Shown here one piece after another: positions 1-10,844 of a DNA stretch of 64,000 bases. Made by a program: the position numbers and the translations under genes. The notes under the pieces were generated by a model. It ran no database searches. It was not told the DNA's origin and was given only the letters and a program-made list of their open reading frames with translations. This DNA comes from Amorphophallus konjac (Eukaryota; Streptophyta; Magnoliopsida; Alismatales; Araceae), in the NCBI GenBank assembly GCA_022559845.1, contig CM040120.1, positions 166,452,334-166,516,333 on the forward strand. The letters run 5' to 3'. Within the stretch, counting starts at the first letter, position 1. The number at the start of each line of letters is the position of its first letter.

Positions 1-1066
1 TAACAATGAAACCAAGCAATTTCCCTGAAGAAACGCCAAATACGCACTTTTTGGGGTTCATTTTCAGTTGATATTCTCGTGATCTCTGTAAAACCTTAGC
101 CAGAACCCCAGGATGCTCAATCCTTGTCCTTGATTTTACAACCAGATCATCCACATACACCTCAATATAAATATGAATCATGTCATGAAAAATTGCCATC
201 ATAGCCCTCTGGTAGGTGGCTCCAGCATTCTTAAGTCCAAAAGGCATGACCACATAGCAATAAGTACCCCATGGTGTAGTGAATGATGTTTTCTCTTGAT
301 CCTCTTCAGACAGACGAATTTGATTGTAACCTGAAAAGCCATCCATAAATGAAAGAGTCTCAAATCCTGCCGTGTTATCAATTAGAACATCAATATGAGG
401 GAGGGGGAAGTCATCTTTAGGACACGCCCGGTTGAGGTCCCGGAAGTCTATGCAAATCTGAACTTTCCCATCTTTCTTCATAACCGGGACAATGTTAGCC
501 ACCCAATTGGGGTAAAGGACAACTCTAACAAATCTAGCCTTGTGGAGTTTATCGACCTCTTCTTTCATTTTTAAAGCCATATTGGGGTGGAAACGCCTCA
601 ACCGTTGTTTGACTGGGACATACCCTGGCTTAAGTGTAAGACGATGTTCAACGAGCGCAGGGTCTAATCCCGACATATCTTCATAACTCCATGCAAACGT
701 GTCCTTGTATTCTTGAAGAACTAAAATGAGCGCCTCCTCCTCGGAGGGCGGCAAATTCTGGCTAATGAGGACAATCCGAGGGTCTTCCTCGGTACCCAGA
801 TTAATTTCTTTGGTAGGTTCTTCTACGGAGGCTGATGGTTCGTCGAATCTTCTCATACCACTAGCAAAAGCATCAGCCTCGTCCTCATATTCTTCGTAAC
901 TTTCATCCCCCTCTTCAATAGGGTCTTCATCATTCATAATTTCATAAACGCCCAAACCCTCATAGGAAGCAACAACATCTTCAAATTCTAACTCTGGCAG
1001 GATAATTGGATTTTCCACAAACTCAGGGATTGCTAAACAAGCTTGGCATCTGATAGCCAACTCCTA
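1..1066 (-). pseudogene. pol: Reverse transcriptase region of Tat-1 (continues off window)
   Basis: The minus-strand frame is open from about 1063 to 1. It begins with an acidic stretch (about 960-840), then the usual plant gypsy entry into RT (K-D-T-F-A-W-S-Y-E-D-M near 700), the N-W-V-A-N-I-V-P-V region near 500, the M-D-G-F-S-G-Y-N-Q-I block near 340, M-P-F-G-L-K-N-A near 245, and the catalytic Y-V-D-D near 155. The catalytic aspartates are present. A TAG at 1064-1066 separates this frame from its upstream part (up to 1453), which joins the protease frame only through a frame change near 1355. The enzyme would copy element RNA into cDNA in cytoplasmic particles. Confidence 0.85.
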
Positions 1067-1319
1067 CAAAAATCTGCAAGGAATCTCCTTACCCTTGGAT
1101 CTCTTATGTGAATCTACCCCATGAATTTTATTAGAAGAAGAGGAAGAAGAGGAGGAGCAACTAGCTTGATCAGAAAGAAAAAAAGGGGGTGAAAAAGTGG
1201 ATACAAAAGGTGATACAGAAGAAGATCCCTCGCCGGAGGGGGAAAAGAGATCTATCAAGGAATCTTGAAAGAGCGGCCCCTGGGTCGGGACGCACTCGGG
1301 AGAGAAATAGGAGGTCTCC

Positions 1320-3191
1320 TCAATAGAGATGGAGGATTGGAAAGTTGAAAAATCGGCATTTTTTTTCTTTTTTATCTTTTTCTTCATTTTTATTTTCTTT
1401 TTCAAGGAGAAAGCAGTGTGATGGGAGAATAGCAGGAGGAGTGGAATTTGCAAGATTAGGGAAAGATTTAATCAATGATGGCCCTTGGGGGGGCGAGATG
1501 GAGATTTTAGAAAATTGCTCGAGGAGCGAAGGAGGAATCGGGAGAGAAACTTGGATTGAACTTGGAGCAAAGCTGATTGTAATCGGAGGCGGTCTTGGCA
1601 CACGACCAAACCAATGAGAATGTAGAGAAGCAAGCACAGATGGATGTAGCGAAGTGAGAGAAAAGAGGCCGGCCCACAGCCTATCCACAGTAAAACCTTC
1701 TTCAAAGGGGACATCTGGCTCCCCAGTATCCGTATAGTCACTCAGCAGCTGCCTCTTGTCTGTGATCACTGCTGGCATTTCAATCAATTCCTGTATGAGC
1801 GGCGGCCATTCCGGATCTGTCGGCATGAAGAGGCGGCTTAAAGAAATAGTAATGTCATTCATGTCGAACCACCTGTACCAGTCACATTCTGGATCACCCA
1901 TTTTCCTTCTCTTGTCCGGCCTTAAAGACTCCAGGGCTTTGTAGGTAGCCAGTGGGGCAATGTGACGGGCAAACTGTCTGGCGTGAACATCTTGATAGTC
2001 AAGCAATGAAGTAACTATGGTAGTCTGATCATTATTCTGAATGCCGCCAGTAACAAAATGTGTCTTTAGTGTCCAGGAGAGTGGCTGGCGATCAGTCTTC
2101 AAAGTAGAAGTCATAAATGCCCATGGCTCTTCTTTATTTTTGCTTGGTCCTTTATAGCCTAAACCGCCTCGTACAAGCAATTTTTGCGGTTTAATGGGCC
2201 TAATCCTGCCCTGACAGTTGGCACCCAGGCCTTTGCCATCTTGATACCCCATTTTTAACAGAATGTTCCAGCCAGGGGTGTTAATCATGCACTTTTTCTT
2301 CTTCCCCTTAGAAGGCAGGGGTGTCATAGCAACTGTGGTAACAGTTTCAGATGGCATTGGCCGTGGACGGAGGACGTCCAGCACAGATAACAGTGGCTTA
2401 TTGGCAGGCCAAATAGAAGGGACTGATGAAGCCGCATGAATATCTTCCTCGGGTAGAATCGGCATGCTGGTCACCTTGATAATACGGCCCTTGTGTGGGA
2501 ATTTGAGACACTGGTGATTTGTAGAGGGCACCGCATCAAGCTGCTGGATGTACGGGCGGCCAAGAATGCCATTAAATGTTGGATCCATGTCCAAGATATG
2601 AAAATCCGCTGTGATGGTGGCAGGACCCAAGCTAACTTTCAATGTGATCATGCCTAGAGGAGGCTTCTTTGTGTTGTCATATGCAGTGACCGTTATGGTG
2701 GACGGCCGAATCTGGCTTTCTGGTATGCCACATAACTTCAAGGTGCTCAGTGGCAAAACATTGATGGATGCCCCAGTGTCCACCAGACATTGCTTAACAG
2801 CCACCTTATTGATGTCGACTATGATGCATAAGGCATACTTCCTTGCTGAGATTGGTGCCAGTTCGTGCTCATGAAAAGTAATTGCCGGCTGACTGCTAGC
2901 AGGTGTTAACACCGTGACTATCTGCTCAACTGGAATGTCTTCATTAACCATTACCTTCTGCAGATATTCCTTTAGAGCCAGCTGATGAGTGGTGGACCGT
3001 TTGATCAATTCCAGGATCAAAATTCTTGCCGGAGTCCGGTCCAAATGTTTTAACAAATCATATTCAGTGCCCGGTACAGACCCTTGTTCTTGTTCTTGCT
3101 CTTGCGGCCCCTGCACGGGCTCTAGCTCTCTTTGTGGAAAGATACGGTGGAAAATCCGTCCACTGCGGAGCGGCGCCACGCCTTGTAGTGC
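1320..3191 (-). pseudogene. Retropepsin plus G-patch region of Tat-1 polyprotein
   Basis: An open minus-strand frame of about 620 codons. It is continuous upstream with the proline-rich linker except for a TAG at 3192-3194, so the GTG at 3177-3179 is probably not a true start. Numbering from that codon: the retropepsin active site L-V-D-T-G-A is at about residues 132-137 (near 2780) and I-L-G-R-P-Y at 205-210. A clear G-patch follows at 303-340 (2273-2160; G-W-N-I-L-L-K-M-G-Y then G-K-G-L-G). About 280 residues of unknown function follow, ending in a lysine-rich tail at an A8 run. The protease would cut the polyprotein. G-patch domains bind nucleic acid or RNA helicases, and one also follows the protease in betaretroviruses. 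Confidence 0.85.
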
Positions 3192-3878
3192 CTATGTCGG
3201 GGCAAGTGTGGGAGGAGAATTAGAAGAAGAAGAAGAGGGAATGCCGGCGGTGGTGTTCAACAACAGGGGTGCCCCCGTAGGAGGCGTGGGAGTAATGTTT
3301 AGCAAAGATGCCCCCGTGGGAGGCGTAGGAGAGTGGTTTGACGAAGATGCCCCCTCAGGGGGTGTGGAAGTAGAAAGGGAAACCCGAATGCGAGGAGCAT
3401 TGGCGGGTGGTCTAACAAGAAGAGATCTGGGTATGAGAGGTGGGGGAACTGATGGCGGAGGAACCCTTGCCGGTGTAGGAGTGGTAGAGGGCGTAGCGGG
3501 TGCTAGCGGTGAGCGAAGTAGGAGTGGCCTGGACGGCGGAGGTATAGAGTTGGTGGTGGAAGGTGGGGTTTGTCGTGCGGTAGGTTGTGGAGGTGGCAAA
3601 TGGGTAAGAAGAGAGCGGGCCGGCAAGGCCGTAGAACTGGTGGAGGTAGATGGGTTGACGGGACGTAGAAGAGGACGTCCCGATAGGAGAGTAGAAGAAG
3701 AAGGAAGGGTGCGCAAAAGGCGCGGAGGTTGATTTTGATTCGGATCATGATGAAATGCCCCGATAGAGGCGTTTTCTTCGTGCCATCCCTGTCCTCTCTG
3801 CACTTCGTAGAGGGATGTGACAGGGTTCACATGCTGATTAGGGGCGTGCTCTGGCAATGGATTACAGACAATCCCCAT
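3192..3878 (-). pseudogene. Proline/serine-rich linker between gag and protease of Tat-1
   Basis: This is low-complexity coding sequence rich in P, S and T with repeats of the type P-T-P-P-T-G-A-S/P-L-L. It ends at a TAG (3192-3194) and is in the same frame as the protease region that follows. Upstream it joins the gag frame by a frame change near 3925, where Q-rich reading in one frame continues as Q-P-Q-Q-A-P-A-H-Q-Q in the other. Proline-rich spacers between gag and protease are common in large plant gypsy polyproteins. No enzymatic domain is visible. Confidence 0.6.
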
Positions 3879-5730
3879 ATCCTGCTGGTGTGCTGGAGCT
3901 TGCTGTGGTTGAACTTGTTGTGGAGTTGCTGAAGTTGTTGATTTTGCTGTTGCCGAGAAGCCCTTCTTTCTTTCATAGCGGCTATGAATTGTCTCATCTC
4001 ATCCCAATTGATGTCACCCTGGTCATTTAGATCGTAGATGTAATCTCTGAAGTGGAAGCAACGATCAAGGTTGTGACTAGGGCCACGATGAAAAGCACAA
4101 TAACGGGATGTGTCAACATTAGCGGGCCACACGGTTCTTTCCCTTGGCAAGGCGAGCAAGTTGGCGGCCATCAGAGCATTAAAAATATCGGGGAGACTTT
4201 CGGGAAGTGGAGGATAGTGGTCCCTTTTGGGGCCAAGTGGTGGTCTCCGTTGTTGTTGTTGGCCGTAGTTGGCAGGTGGGGGCATTTGATGGTATTGTGG
4301 TGGAGCTGGAGGGTCTACGCAGGGGGCTTGGTTTTGCGGTGGAGCGAAGGAGTGTTGAGGTGCGAATTGGGGTTGTGGAGTAGGGTTAAAATGAGAGTTC
4401 TGTCGTAGAGGTGGTGGTGGACGTGGGTTAGCTTGATGGTGGGGGTTGCCAACTGCGCCGACTTGCTCATTTGTGACGGTGCCCTCAGTTGTGGGCCCGC
4501 TGTTAACATTGGTGGTTTTCTTAAACAGCCGAGGCTTCGGCTCGAACATGCCCATAATGGGTGAATCCTTCATCTGTGTCTGGATGTAACGAGCCCTCTC
4601 ATAGAGCTCTTCCATAGTAGTCAGCCGGTTCATGGCCAAAATATGGCGGAATTGAGGAGTTGCATTAGAAATAACCATCTTTACTTGCTCCTGTTCCGAC
4701 AAGGTGTCTTACAGCTTCTCGGCCATCGACCGCCATCTGTCAGCAAATATGATGAAGTCCTCCTCAGACTTCATTTTCTCCGCAACTAAATCTGTAACGG
4801 ACAGAGAGGGTCCAACACGGTCTCTATACTTTTGCAAGAATTTCCTTTGGACAACATCGAAGTCACTGGCATCAGCTGGCTCCAAGGAATAAAACCATTC
4901 GAGGGCTGGCCCCTCCAGAGATCTTCTGAATAAATAGGCCAGAGAAGCCTTGTTGCCTTGCCAGAAGGAGGTTTCGTACATAAAGTCCTTCAAATGAATA
5001 ACCGGATTGCCAGTTCCATTGTACCGCCGAAAGTTCGGCATCTCGGACGGAGAAAGATGGAAAATTGGCAGAGTGGGGAGCGAGATTTCTGGTGCATTCT
5101 TGGCCGCAGTGACTTTCTTAAGCTGTTCTTCCATGTGGGCCATCTTCTGAAGTAGCAGAGCGTTAGAGGCGGACTCAACTGGGGCCTGAACAAAAGAATG
5201 TGGTATAGGCGACCGTAGAATCTGAGGAGGTTGGGGGAATTGGTGCCTAACTGCAGAATAACTCGCCTGCTGGGCCGGTATGGCCGTGACAGGTGTTGGT
5301 GGACGAGAGGGGGGTTTATGCAAGACCGCCTGGTCGTTAACGGGGTGATGGCCACTCTCGGCCGGGGGGGGGGGGGGGGGTTGGAAGACGAAGAGGGAAC
5401 AGACTCCCCTTTCAAGGCGGCCTGAATAGCTTGCCGCTGGGAATCATCCAACTGAGATAGTGCATTGATTAAGTCCGTGACATTGAAGGATGGAGAAGGG
5501 TTCCCCAAAGTGTTGGAGGGCAAAGTCTGAGAAGAGGGCACAACCTCTTGAGGAGTGGTATCAACCACATGGATTTGAGGATGATGAGACTGAGGGTGAG
5601 GGTAATTTCCCTCATAATAGATGGAATCCTGGAGAGGGGTCTCATATTGACCAAAGACATTTTCGTCCTCATCATCATAAGAATACCCATAGCCTGCCAT
5701 GTTGATGATCTTACCTGAACGGAGTTTCAT
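3827..5730 (-). pseudogene. gag: gag of Tat-1 (broken)
   Basis: The start is the ATG at 5728-5730 (M-K-L-R-S-G-K), right after the leader. An acidic N-terminal part runs to a G-rich homopolymer at about 5367-5381, where the frame changes. The capsid core follows at about 5050-4600 (R-R-Y-N-G-T-G-N-P, then L-E-G-P-A-L-E-W-F and F-A-D-R-W-R). It is interrupted by an in-frame TAA at 4709-4711. Downstream, near 4110-4030, is a Cys/His motif (Y-C-A-F-H-R then H-N-L-D-R-C-F) typical of Tat-type gag in place of a classic CCHC knuckle. Gag would form the particle and package RNA. The frame breaks make it a pseudogene. Confidence 0.85.
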
Positions 5731-6391
5731 GTTTTTAAGAGGAGAGACAATTTTATAAAGGCACTAGCAAACAAACAACCACTCAATCCAAACAAGTCAA
5801 ATCACCCAAGCAAGTGTATGCAACCAAGTTGAGATGAACGAAAGGTTTTAGTGTTCCGCTTGAGATTAGAGTAGGTTGAATTGTTGAATAGTTCACTTAT
5901 GTTTGCAATGTGAAACCTAGTTGATCCAAGTGTAACCTCCGGGTCAACTAGATTCTTTCTCTCTCCTCACCAACGATAGGTTCTCTAAACTCCGGGTACT
6001 TCGAGGGTACAACCAGCCCGGCGTCCGTGAGGGAATCCACGGGTGCGGGGACTTATGGAGGTCTTGGAAAAGGGATTTTCAGTCCAAAGAGACTGAATGC
6101 TCAATGGAGGGTCATCCCGATTCCAAGAGAGGTGTGTGGAATCCTAGTGTAGAGAGAGGAGGTCTCTCAACCAAATGCCACAATATGCAAAGTAATATGA
6201 TCAAATCAAAGCAATATAGGCAAGCAATATGACAACCAAACAAACTATCACAGACAGCAGCAGGAAGCAAGGTTTTGTAAAACGCAGGAAAGAGACGACC
6301 TGGGGCAGATCGCTATCAACCAAAGCAACGACAGGGTCACTGTCGTGAATCACTGCGAGAGGCTATGAGCCAGCAGCGAGAAATAGAAACA

Positions 6392-6666
6392 CGCCTCTAG
6401 TAGAGGCGCGAAATCTGAAAGGGACGCCTCTGCGTGAGGGCGTCAAATCTGAGGAAGCGCCTTGTGGTGAGGCGCTATGTAATAAAAGAATGCCCTGGGG
6501 AAGGGCGTGAATTCACAGGCAGCGTGATTAAAGCAGTAAGATGATATAAAGACGTCTTGACGGCAGACGTAACATAAAAATAGGACGCCCTGGATGAAGG
6601 CGTTAGTAAAATAAACACGCCCCTGTGAAGGGCGTTAAAACAAAAAGTGCCCTCGTGGAAGGCGTC
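6392..6666. repeat. Array of CGCC/GGCG hairpins in the Tat-1 leader
   Basis: About eight short inverted repeats are spaced 25-60 bp apart. Examples are CGCCTCTA-g-TAGAGGCG (6392-6408), AGCGCCT with AGGCGCT (6456-6476), ACGTCT with AGACGT (6552-6570) and ACGCCC with GGGCGT (6617-6635). Imperfect members start near 6423, 6491, 6594 and 6647. Stems are 5-8 bp and loops 1-8 nt. The linkers are A-rich. Confidence 0.8.
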
Positions 6667-6729
6667 AATTCAGAGAAATATGCAAACGCAAGCTGGCTGA
6701 TCCCAGAGTGTGCAGTGTGCACAGTGGAG

Positions 6730-6860
6730 GGTGCCCAAGGGACACAAAGGAAAGGGTACTGAGGGTACCAAGGGGGAAAGGGCACGCGTGGGTGCCAAAG
6801 GGGAAAGGGCACACGAGGATGCCAAGGGGAAAAGGGCACGCGAGGGTGCCAATAGAGATG
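6730..6860. repeat. 27-bp tandem repeat in the Tat-1 leader
   Basis: About four imperfect copies of a 27-28 bp unit (GGTGCCAAGGGGAAAGGGCA and a few more bases), starting near 6764, 6790, 6817 and 6844. Each unit has GTGCC and GGCAC ends and so can itself fold into a short hairpin. Confidence 0.75.
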
Positions 6861-6884
6861 GTAATCAAAAAGAAAATAGTGGAA

Positions 6885-6902
6885 GTCCCACCGTGATCGC
6901 CA
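6885..6902 (-). other. Probable primer-binding site of Tat-1
   Basis: The minus strand reads TGGCGATCACGGTGGGAC starting 3 nt after the LTR end. Position and the TGG start fit a tRNA primer-binding site. The same core TGGCGATCACGGTG occurs at the equivalent place in Tat-3 (37687). I cannot name the tRNA. Confidence 0.6.
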
Positions 6903-7651
6903 ATTTGTAGATGGGCATAAATCCCACACAATCACAAGAGAATAAATTATGTGAAAAACATTGGGAGGATAATGATGATTAATACATAAATAAGGGGGGA
7001 GAAAAAGCTTGCACGTGGTGCAAATATGGAGATTGTGATCGCCAGAGGGGTTACCTCAATAATAGTAAAAAAAGAGATCGCGAATACCTGGTGAAGATTG
7101 GAACGCGGGACGATGTGAAGTTCCTTCCTCCTTCTTCAATCGGCCGGCCGATGAGAAGGGTTCTCCTTTTGATTACCTTGCAAAAAAGACAATGAAACAA
7201 AGCAAATGATGGTATTCAGCCAACGTGCAGTAGTATCAATCCAAATAAAACATGTGATGATGAAAAGAAATCAACATGCGCACCTTATTATTTTGGTTTT
7301 AAAACCCCTAAAGAGGAATTAGGGAGAGAGGAGATATGTGATAAAACTAGTGCAAAGTGGAAAGAAAAAAAATACTGACGATGGAATTGATGCAGACGCA
7401 GAAGAAGAAAATAGTGGATGAAGACAAATCAACACAAACAAAAGAAAGCCCTGCTGTCCCTGTCGACAGTAAAGGGAACCAAGAAGACACGGTTGACCGG
7501 ATGAAGAAGGAACAGAGGAAGCTGAAGTCCTCCTATAGAGCACACGACAGTAAGGAAGCAGAGGAAGCCGTCAATCCTCTCAACCTTTTGAACGTTCTAA
7601 TCTCTTCAACCTCTGAAAACGTCAACCTCTGCCTCGATCGACCAGATCATG

Positions 7652-7659
7652 ATTTTATA
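7652..7659 (-). promoter_or_regulatory. Candidate TATA box in the Tat-1 LTR
   Basis: The minus strand reads TATAAAAT, inside the LTR and downstream (minus sense) of the hairpin array. The position fits a U3 promoter. Sequence match only. Confidence 0.4.
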
Positions 7660-7812
7660 GGATTTCAGTGGAAGATAAGCTCGAGTTTGGTAAGATAAGG
7701 ATAGGCAATGTTCAAAGAAGGCAGGACTCTACCTCCAATTCGAGCAAGAAGACTATTGGAGGCAAGACTCTATTCAGGAAAGAGGAGTTAAAGCAGGACA
7801 CGAAAGGTGAAA

Positions 7813-8140
7813 ACACGACCTTGTGAAGGGCGTCAAATTAAGAATTGACGACCTATATCAAGACGTTACTCAAAACACGACCTCTATCAAGGGCGTCACT
7901 TCTTGGATTTAATTTTGGCAATAAAACTTACTTTATTTGAAAATTATGAGAACACGCCTAATATTAAGGCGTTAATTTAAAACACGCCCTGAGGAAGGAC
8001 GTTAACCAATAATTGAATTGATTTTGAATTTACTTTAAAACCGGATAATACCAGGAATTGACGCCCTGACATTTAGTCGTCCTTTCTTTAGAAAACAGCC
8101 TAGATAAGGTCGCTATTTAGATAACGCCCCTCTTCAGGTC
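7813..8140. repeat. Second CGCC/GGCG hairpin array, in the Tat-1 LTR
   Basis: About seven more units of the leader type occur here, e.g. ACGCCT-aatatta-AGGCGT (near 7953) and imperfect ones near 7813, 7857, 7877, 7984, 8060 and 8123. Stems are weaker than in the leader array. The array lies in U3, upstream of the TATA candidate. Confidence 0.7.
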
Positions 8141-8289
8141 GCGAATCATAGAAATAATACAATAATGCAACGGAAAACCCACAAAAAATAGAAAAACTTT
8201 ATATTATGGGAATATTGAAGTTCACTTTGGGGCGTCATCATAGTGACATGAGATTTAATCAACAAAGTGTCATTTTTGGCGTGTCTACA

Positions 8290-9066
8290 CTCGTTACTGT
8301 TGTTCCTTGTACTTGGTTCCTATTGAGTGTCTCAGTTACCGCCGTTCCAGGTGTGTAGGAGATACTTGAAGCGTAGTATAAGATGTCAGTGGACGCATCT
8401 GGCTGTTCTACTAGTGAGCAGGTGCTTTTGTCACTTGACGCCTAACTTGTACTTTCGTGACTTGTCGGGTAGTCGGTGTTTGGCTTTACCCGAGGTCAGT
8501 GTAGCATGCACGACGGTGAGATCGTGTATGTTTTGTGCCTTTGACCATGTAGGTCTTTGGTAAGACCTTTGCCTGTTTCTGTAGGCCTTCGCGATATGGG
8601 TTTCATGATTTATCAATAGATCGATAATGCCCAAGTTTGTGAGATCGGGGTTCGCCCTTTTGTTGTTGTTTGGAGTAGTTTAGAGGGCTGAGGTTCCTTC
8701 GGCTGCCATGTTCCGTGTTATGGCTTTCCTCTTTACTTTTACTATTGTTACTCCTACTGTTACTGCTTTGCTATAGTTGTTAGCACTGCTGTTTACCACT
8801 TTTGTTTCGTGGTGGGATTCTATGGGATCCCTACTGAGCCAGTGATAGGAGGCTCATTCCTGACTTTCCAAGTGTAGCTATTCTTCCTCATGCTTTGGAG
8901 GTGCAGTGTGTGGTTCTTAGTTGCCAGCATTGCCAGTGTTGGGCTTCCCCCGACTTGAGAGTACGTTCTCTTTCCTATTGTACTATACTTTGGTTGGACT
9001 GGACTCTGTTAGTTTTAATTGTTATAGAAAATGTAATTTTATTTCTGCTATTTTCGCAGTCCTGAT
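8290..9066. other. Unassigned sequence between Tat-1 and Sire-1
   Basis: About 780 bp with short, unconvincing open frames and no domain, tandem repeat or LTR terminus I can recognise. It may be host intergenic DNA or an old element fragment. Confidence 0.4.
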
Positions 9067-9418
9067 TGTTGGGTCCCGTAGTGCAGGAACACGGATCTAG
9101 AGGGGGGTGAATAGATCCTACTGCTAAAAACTATGACCAATTAAAAACACAAACTAGCACACATCGGAATTTACCAGATTGATAGGATTGAAGAAATTAA
9201 TCTAAACAAGTTTAAACTTGATTCACTCAATCTCGCCGAGCTCACACGATAGCACAAACAAATATGATAGTGAACACACAATCACAAGAATCAAACCACA
9301 GGACACGGGGATTTTTAAGGTGGTTCGGGACCACGACGGGCTCCCTACGTCCACCCCTCACCAAACTGGTGAGGCTTCACTACACGCTACAAAATGTAGC
9401 AACTCGGGGACAAACCCC

Positions 9419-9680
9419 AACACACACACACACACGTTGCTTTCACAGCAAAACACACACACGAGGCCTTGCCTCAACCTGCTGCCACAGTAGCACACAC
9501 AAACATACACACACACAGGGGAACACACCCCGAACAATATACCTTACACGGAGATACAGCTCCGTCCACACACACGTAGGGCAATGCCTACACAACCACA
9601 CGGGAGAAAACTCCCAACAACACACACGGATATACTCCACACAAATCGACACACATAAGACCACACACACACTCAGAGAC
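9419..9680. repeat. CA-rich microsatellite-like tract in the Sire-1 LTR
   Basis: Short runs of (CA)n are broken by unique sequence. The tract is repeated with small length changes at 17000-17260 in the other LTR. The open frames through it are low complexity and are not genes. Confidence 0.8.
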
Positions 9681-10621
9681 CCCTTTCTCCGAACACCCAC
9701 ACAAAATATTCTGTCAAATGTATATGTAATAATCACAAATGTATGCTATGACCTTCCACACAAATTCTATAGATGTAAACTAGAAGAATGCATCAAGTAT
9801 AAGGCTCCCCCTTCTTCATCAAAATCTGATTCTCCTTGCTCGTTGATGGATGATCATAATCTTGACATCATCTTCTTCCTCTCCTCTAGCCGCTTCTCTT
9901 TTCCTTATTTCAATCTCCTCTCTTCACCTGAAAGAGTAGATAGACATAATGAGTTCAATCTTTAAGCTAATCTCAAACAAGAATATAGACTTGAATGGTT
10001 TAGAGATTCCCCTCTTCTTCACCTATACAAAAGAATACATGAGCATTAGAGATGTTGTATCACAAAGATTGTAGCTCATATATATATGCAAGAGAGAGTG
10101 AACAAAGAACATGTAAATGATTATTACACATCTTAGATGCCCATTCAAAACCTTGAACAATCTCAAACAAAAGATATAGAAATGAAAGATCAAGATTACT
10201 CCCTCATGAAATGCCTCTACAGGATGAAGAACGTTCTTGAAGTAATTTTGAAGAGATGCAACACGAACAGAGGTTGGATCTTGATTTCAGATGTTGCCTT
10301 CAGTTGTATATGATCTTGGGCCTTGATTCAAGCTTCTTCCCTTCGATTTCAGCTTCAGAGCAAGGTGGAAGAGGGCTTGGGAGCTTCAACTCCGAACCTG
10401 CACACACAAGGGTTAGAAGAAAACAATTTTCAGATCTAGCATCCTCTCCCTTAGAGTTTACAATCCAAGAGTTGTATATAAGTGTTTAGAATGGTCAAGG
10501 AACAGCCTAGGGACCAGATCCATGAATTAGGGAGATGTATAGGGCATTTGGAATTGATTGGTTGGACTTTCAGAGCAAGAAAACGGCGGTCAAAAAGTGC
10601 GGCTCGAGGTCCGACCGGAAT

Positions 10622-10844
10622 GGGTCGACCCTTGGGGTTGACCCTCGGGCAATCAGAAGCCAAACAGAACACTTTTTGTGTTCTGTTTTACAGGGGTCGA
10701 CCCTCGCACTGCCAGAAACCAAACAGAACTAAAAATAAGTTCTGGGTTAAAGGGGTCGACCCTTTCAGGCAGACTACACCAAAATGGGCCTGTTTTGATT
10801 CTGTTTGAACAGAACCTGAGAGGGTCGACCCCATGGGTCGACCC
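10622..10844. repeat. Array of GGGTCGACCC palindromes in the Sire-1 LTR
   Basis: Five exact copies of the 10-bp palindrome GGGTCGACCC at 10622, 10694, 10753, 10822 and 10835, plus GGGTTGACCC at 10635. They lie in the U3 part of the LTR. The last two form a close pair 13 bp apart. The same palindrome, also in 13-bp pairs, is in the Tekay-1 LTR. Confidence 0.9.
10662..10688. repeat. Perfect 11-bp hairpin between palindromes
   Basis: AAACAGAACAC, a five-T loop, then GTGTTCTGTTT. It lies between the first two GGGTCGACCC copies. Confidence 0.85.

Larger units (their letters stand above)
5731..6905 (-). other. Untranslated leader of Tat-1
   Basis: A stretch of about 1.2 kb lies between the 5' LTR and the gag ATG. 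It has no supported coding region. It holds a primer-binding site, a short tandem repeat (about 6730-6860) and an array of CG-rich hairpins (6392-6666). Long structured leaders are usual in Tat-type elements. Confidence 0.7.
1..8289 (-). mobile_element. Tat-1: Ty3/gypsy Tat-type LTR retrotransposon, 5' part
   Basis: On the minus strand the order is LTR (8289 to 6906), primer-binding site, long leader, gag, proline-rich linker, retropepsin, G-patch domain and reverse transcriptase, which runs off the window at base 1. The RT motif Y-V-D-D-L-V-V-K-S and the gag fold resemble the Tat/Ogre/Retand group. The coding region carries in-frame stops at 4709, 3192 and 1064 and frame changes near 5370, 3925 and 1355, so this copy is inactive. 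RNase H, integrase and the 3' LTR must lie left of the window. The lineage call is from motifs, not a phylogeny. Confidence 0.85.
6906..8289 (-). repeat. 5' LTR of Tat-1
   Basis: The 1384-bp segment starts TGTAGA and ends TCTACA, a 6-bp terminal inverted repeat. It lies directly upstream (minus strand) of the primer-binding site and leader. The partner LTR is outside the window, so the boundaries rest on termini and position only. It contains a second hairpin array (7813-8140) and a copy of the primer-site core (7035-7044). Confidence 0.7.

Noticed and set aside
2989..3732. Plus-strand 247-codon frame, G/V/E-rich
   Set aside because: Antisense shadow of the proline/serine-rich linker of Tat-1.
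6392..8140. CRISPR-like array
   Set aside because: Repeats are imperfect inverted repeats of varying sequence in a plant LTR element; no direct repeats of constant length and no cas genes.
8327..8634. Small genes between Tat-1 and Sire-1
   Set aside because: Short frames on both strands without start context or similarity.
9264..9965. 233-codon frame rich in T, H and P, with a copy at 16850-17161
   Set aside because: Reads through (CA)n repeats in the LTR; not a gene.
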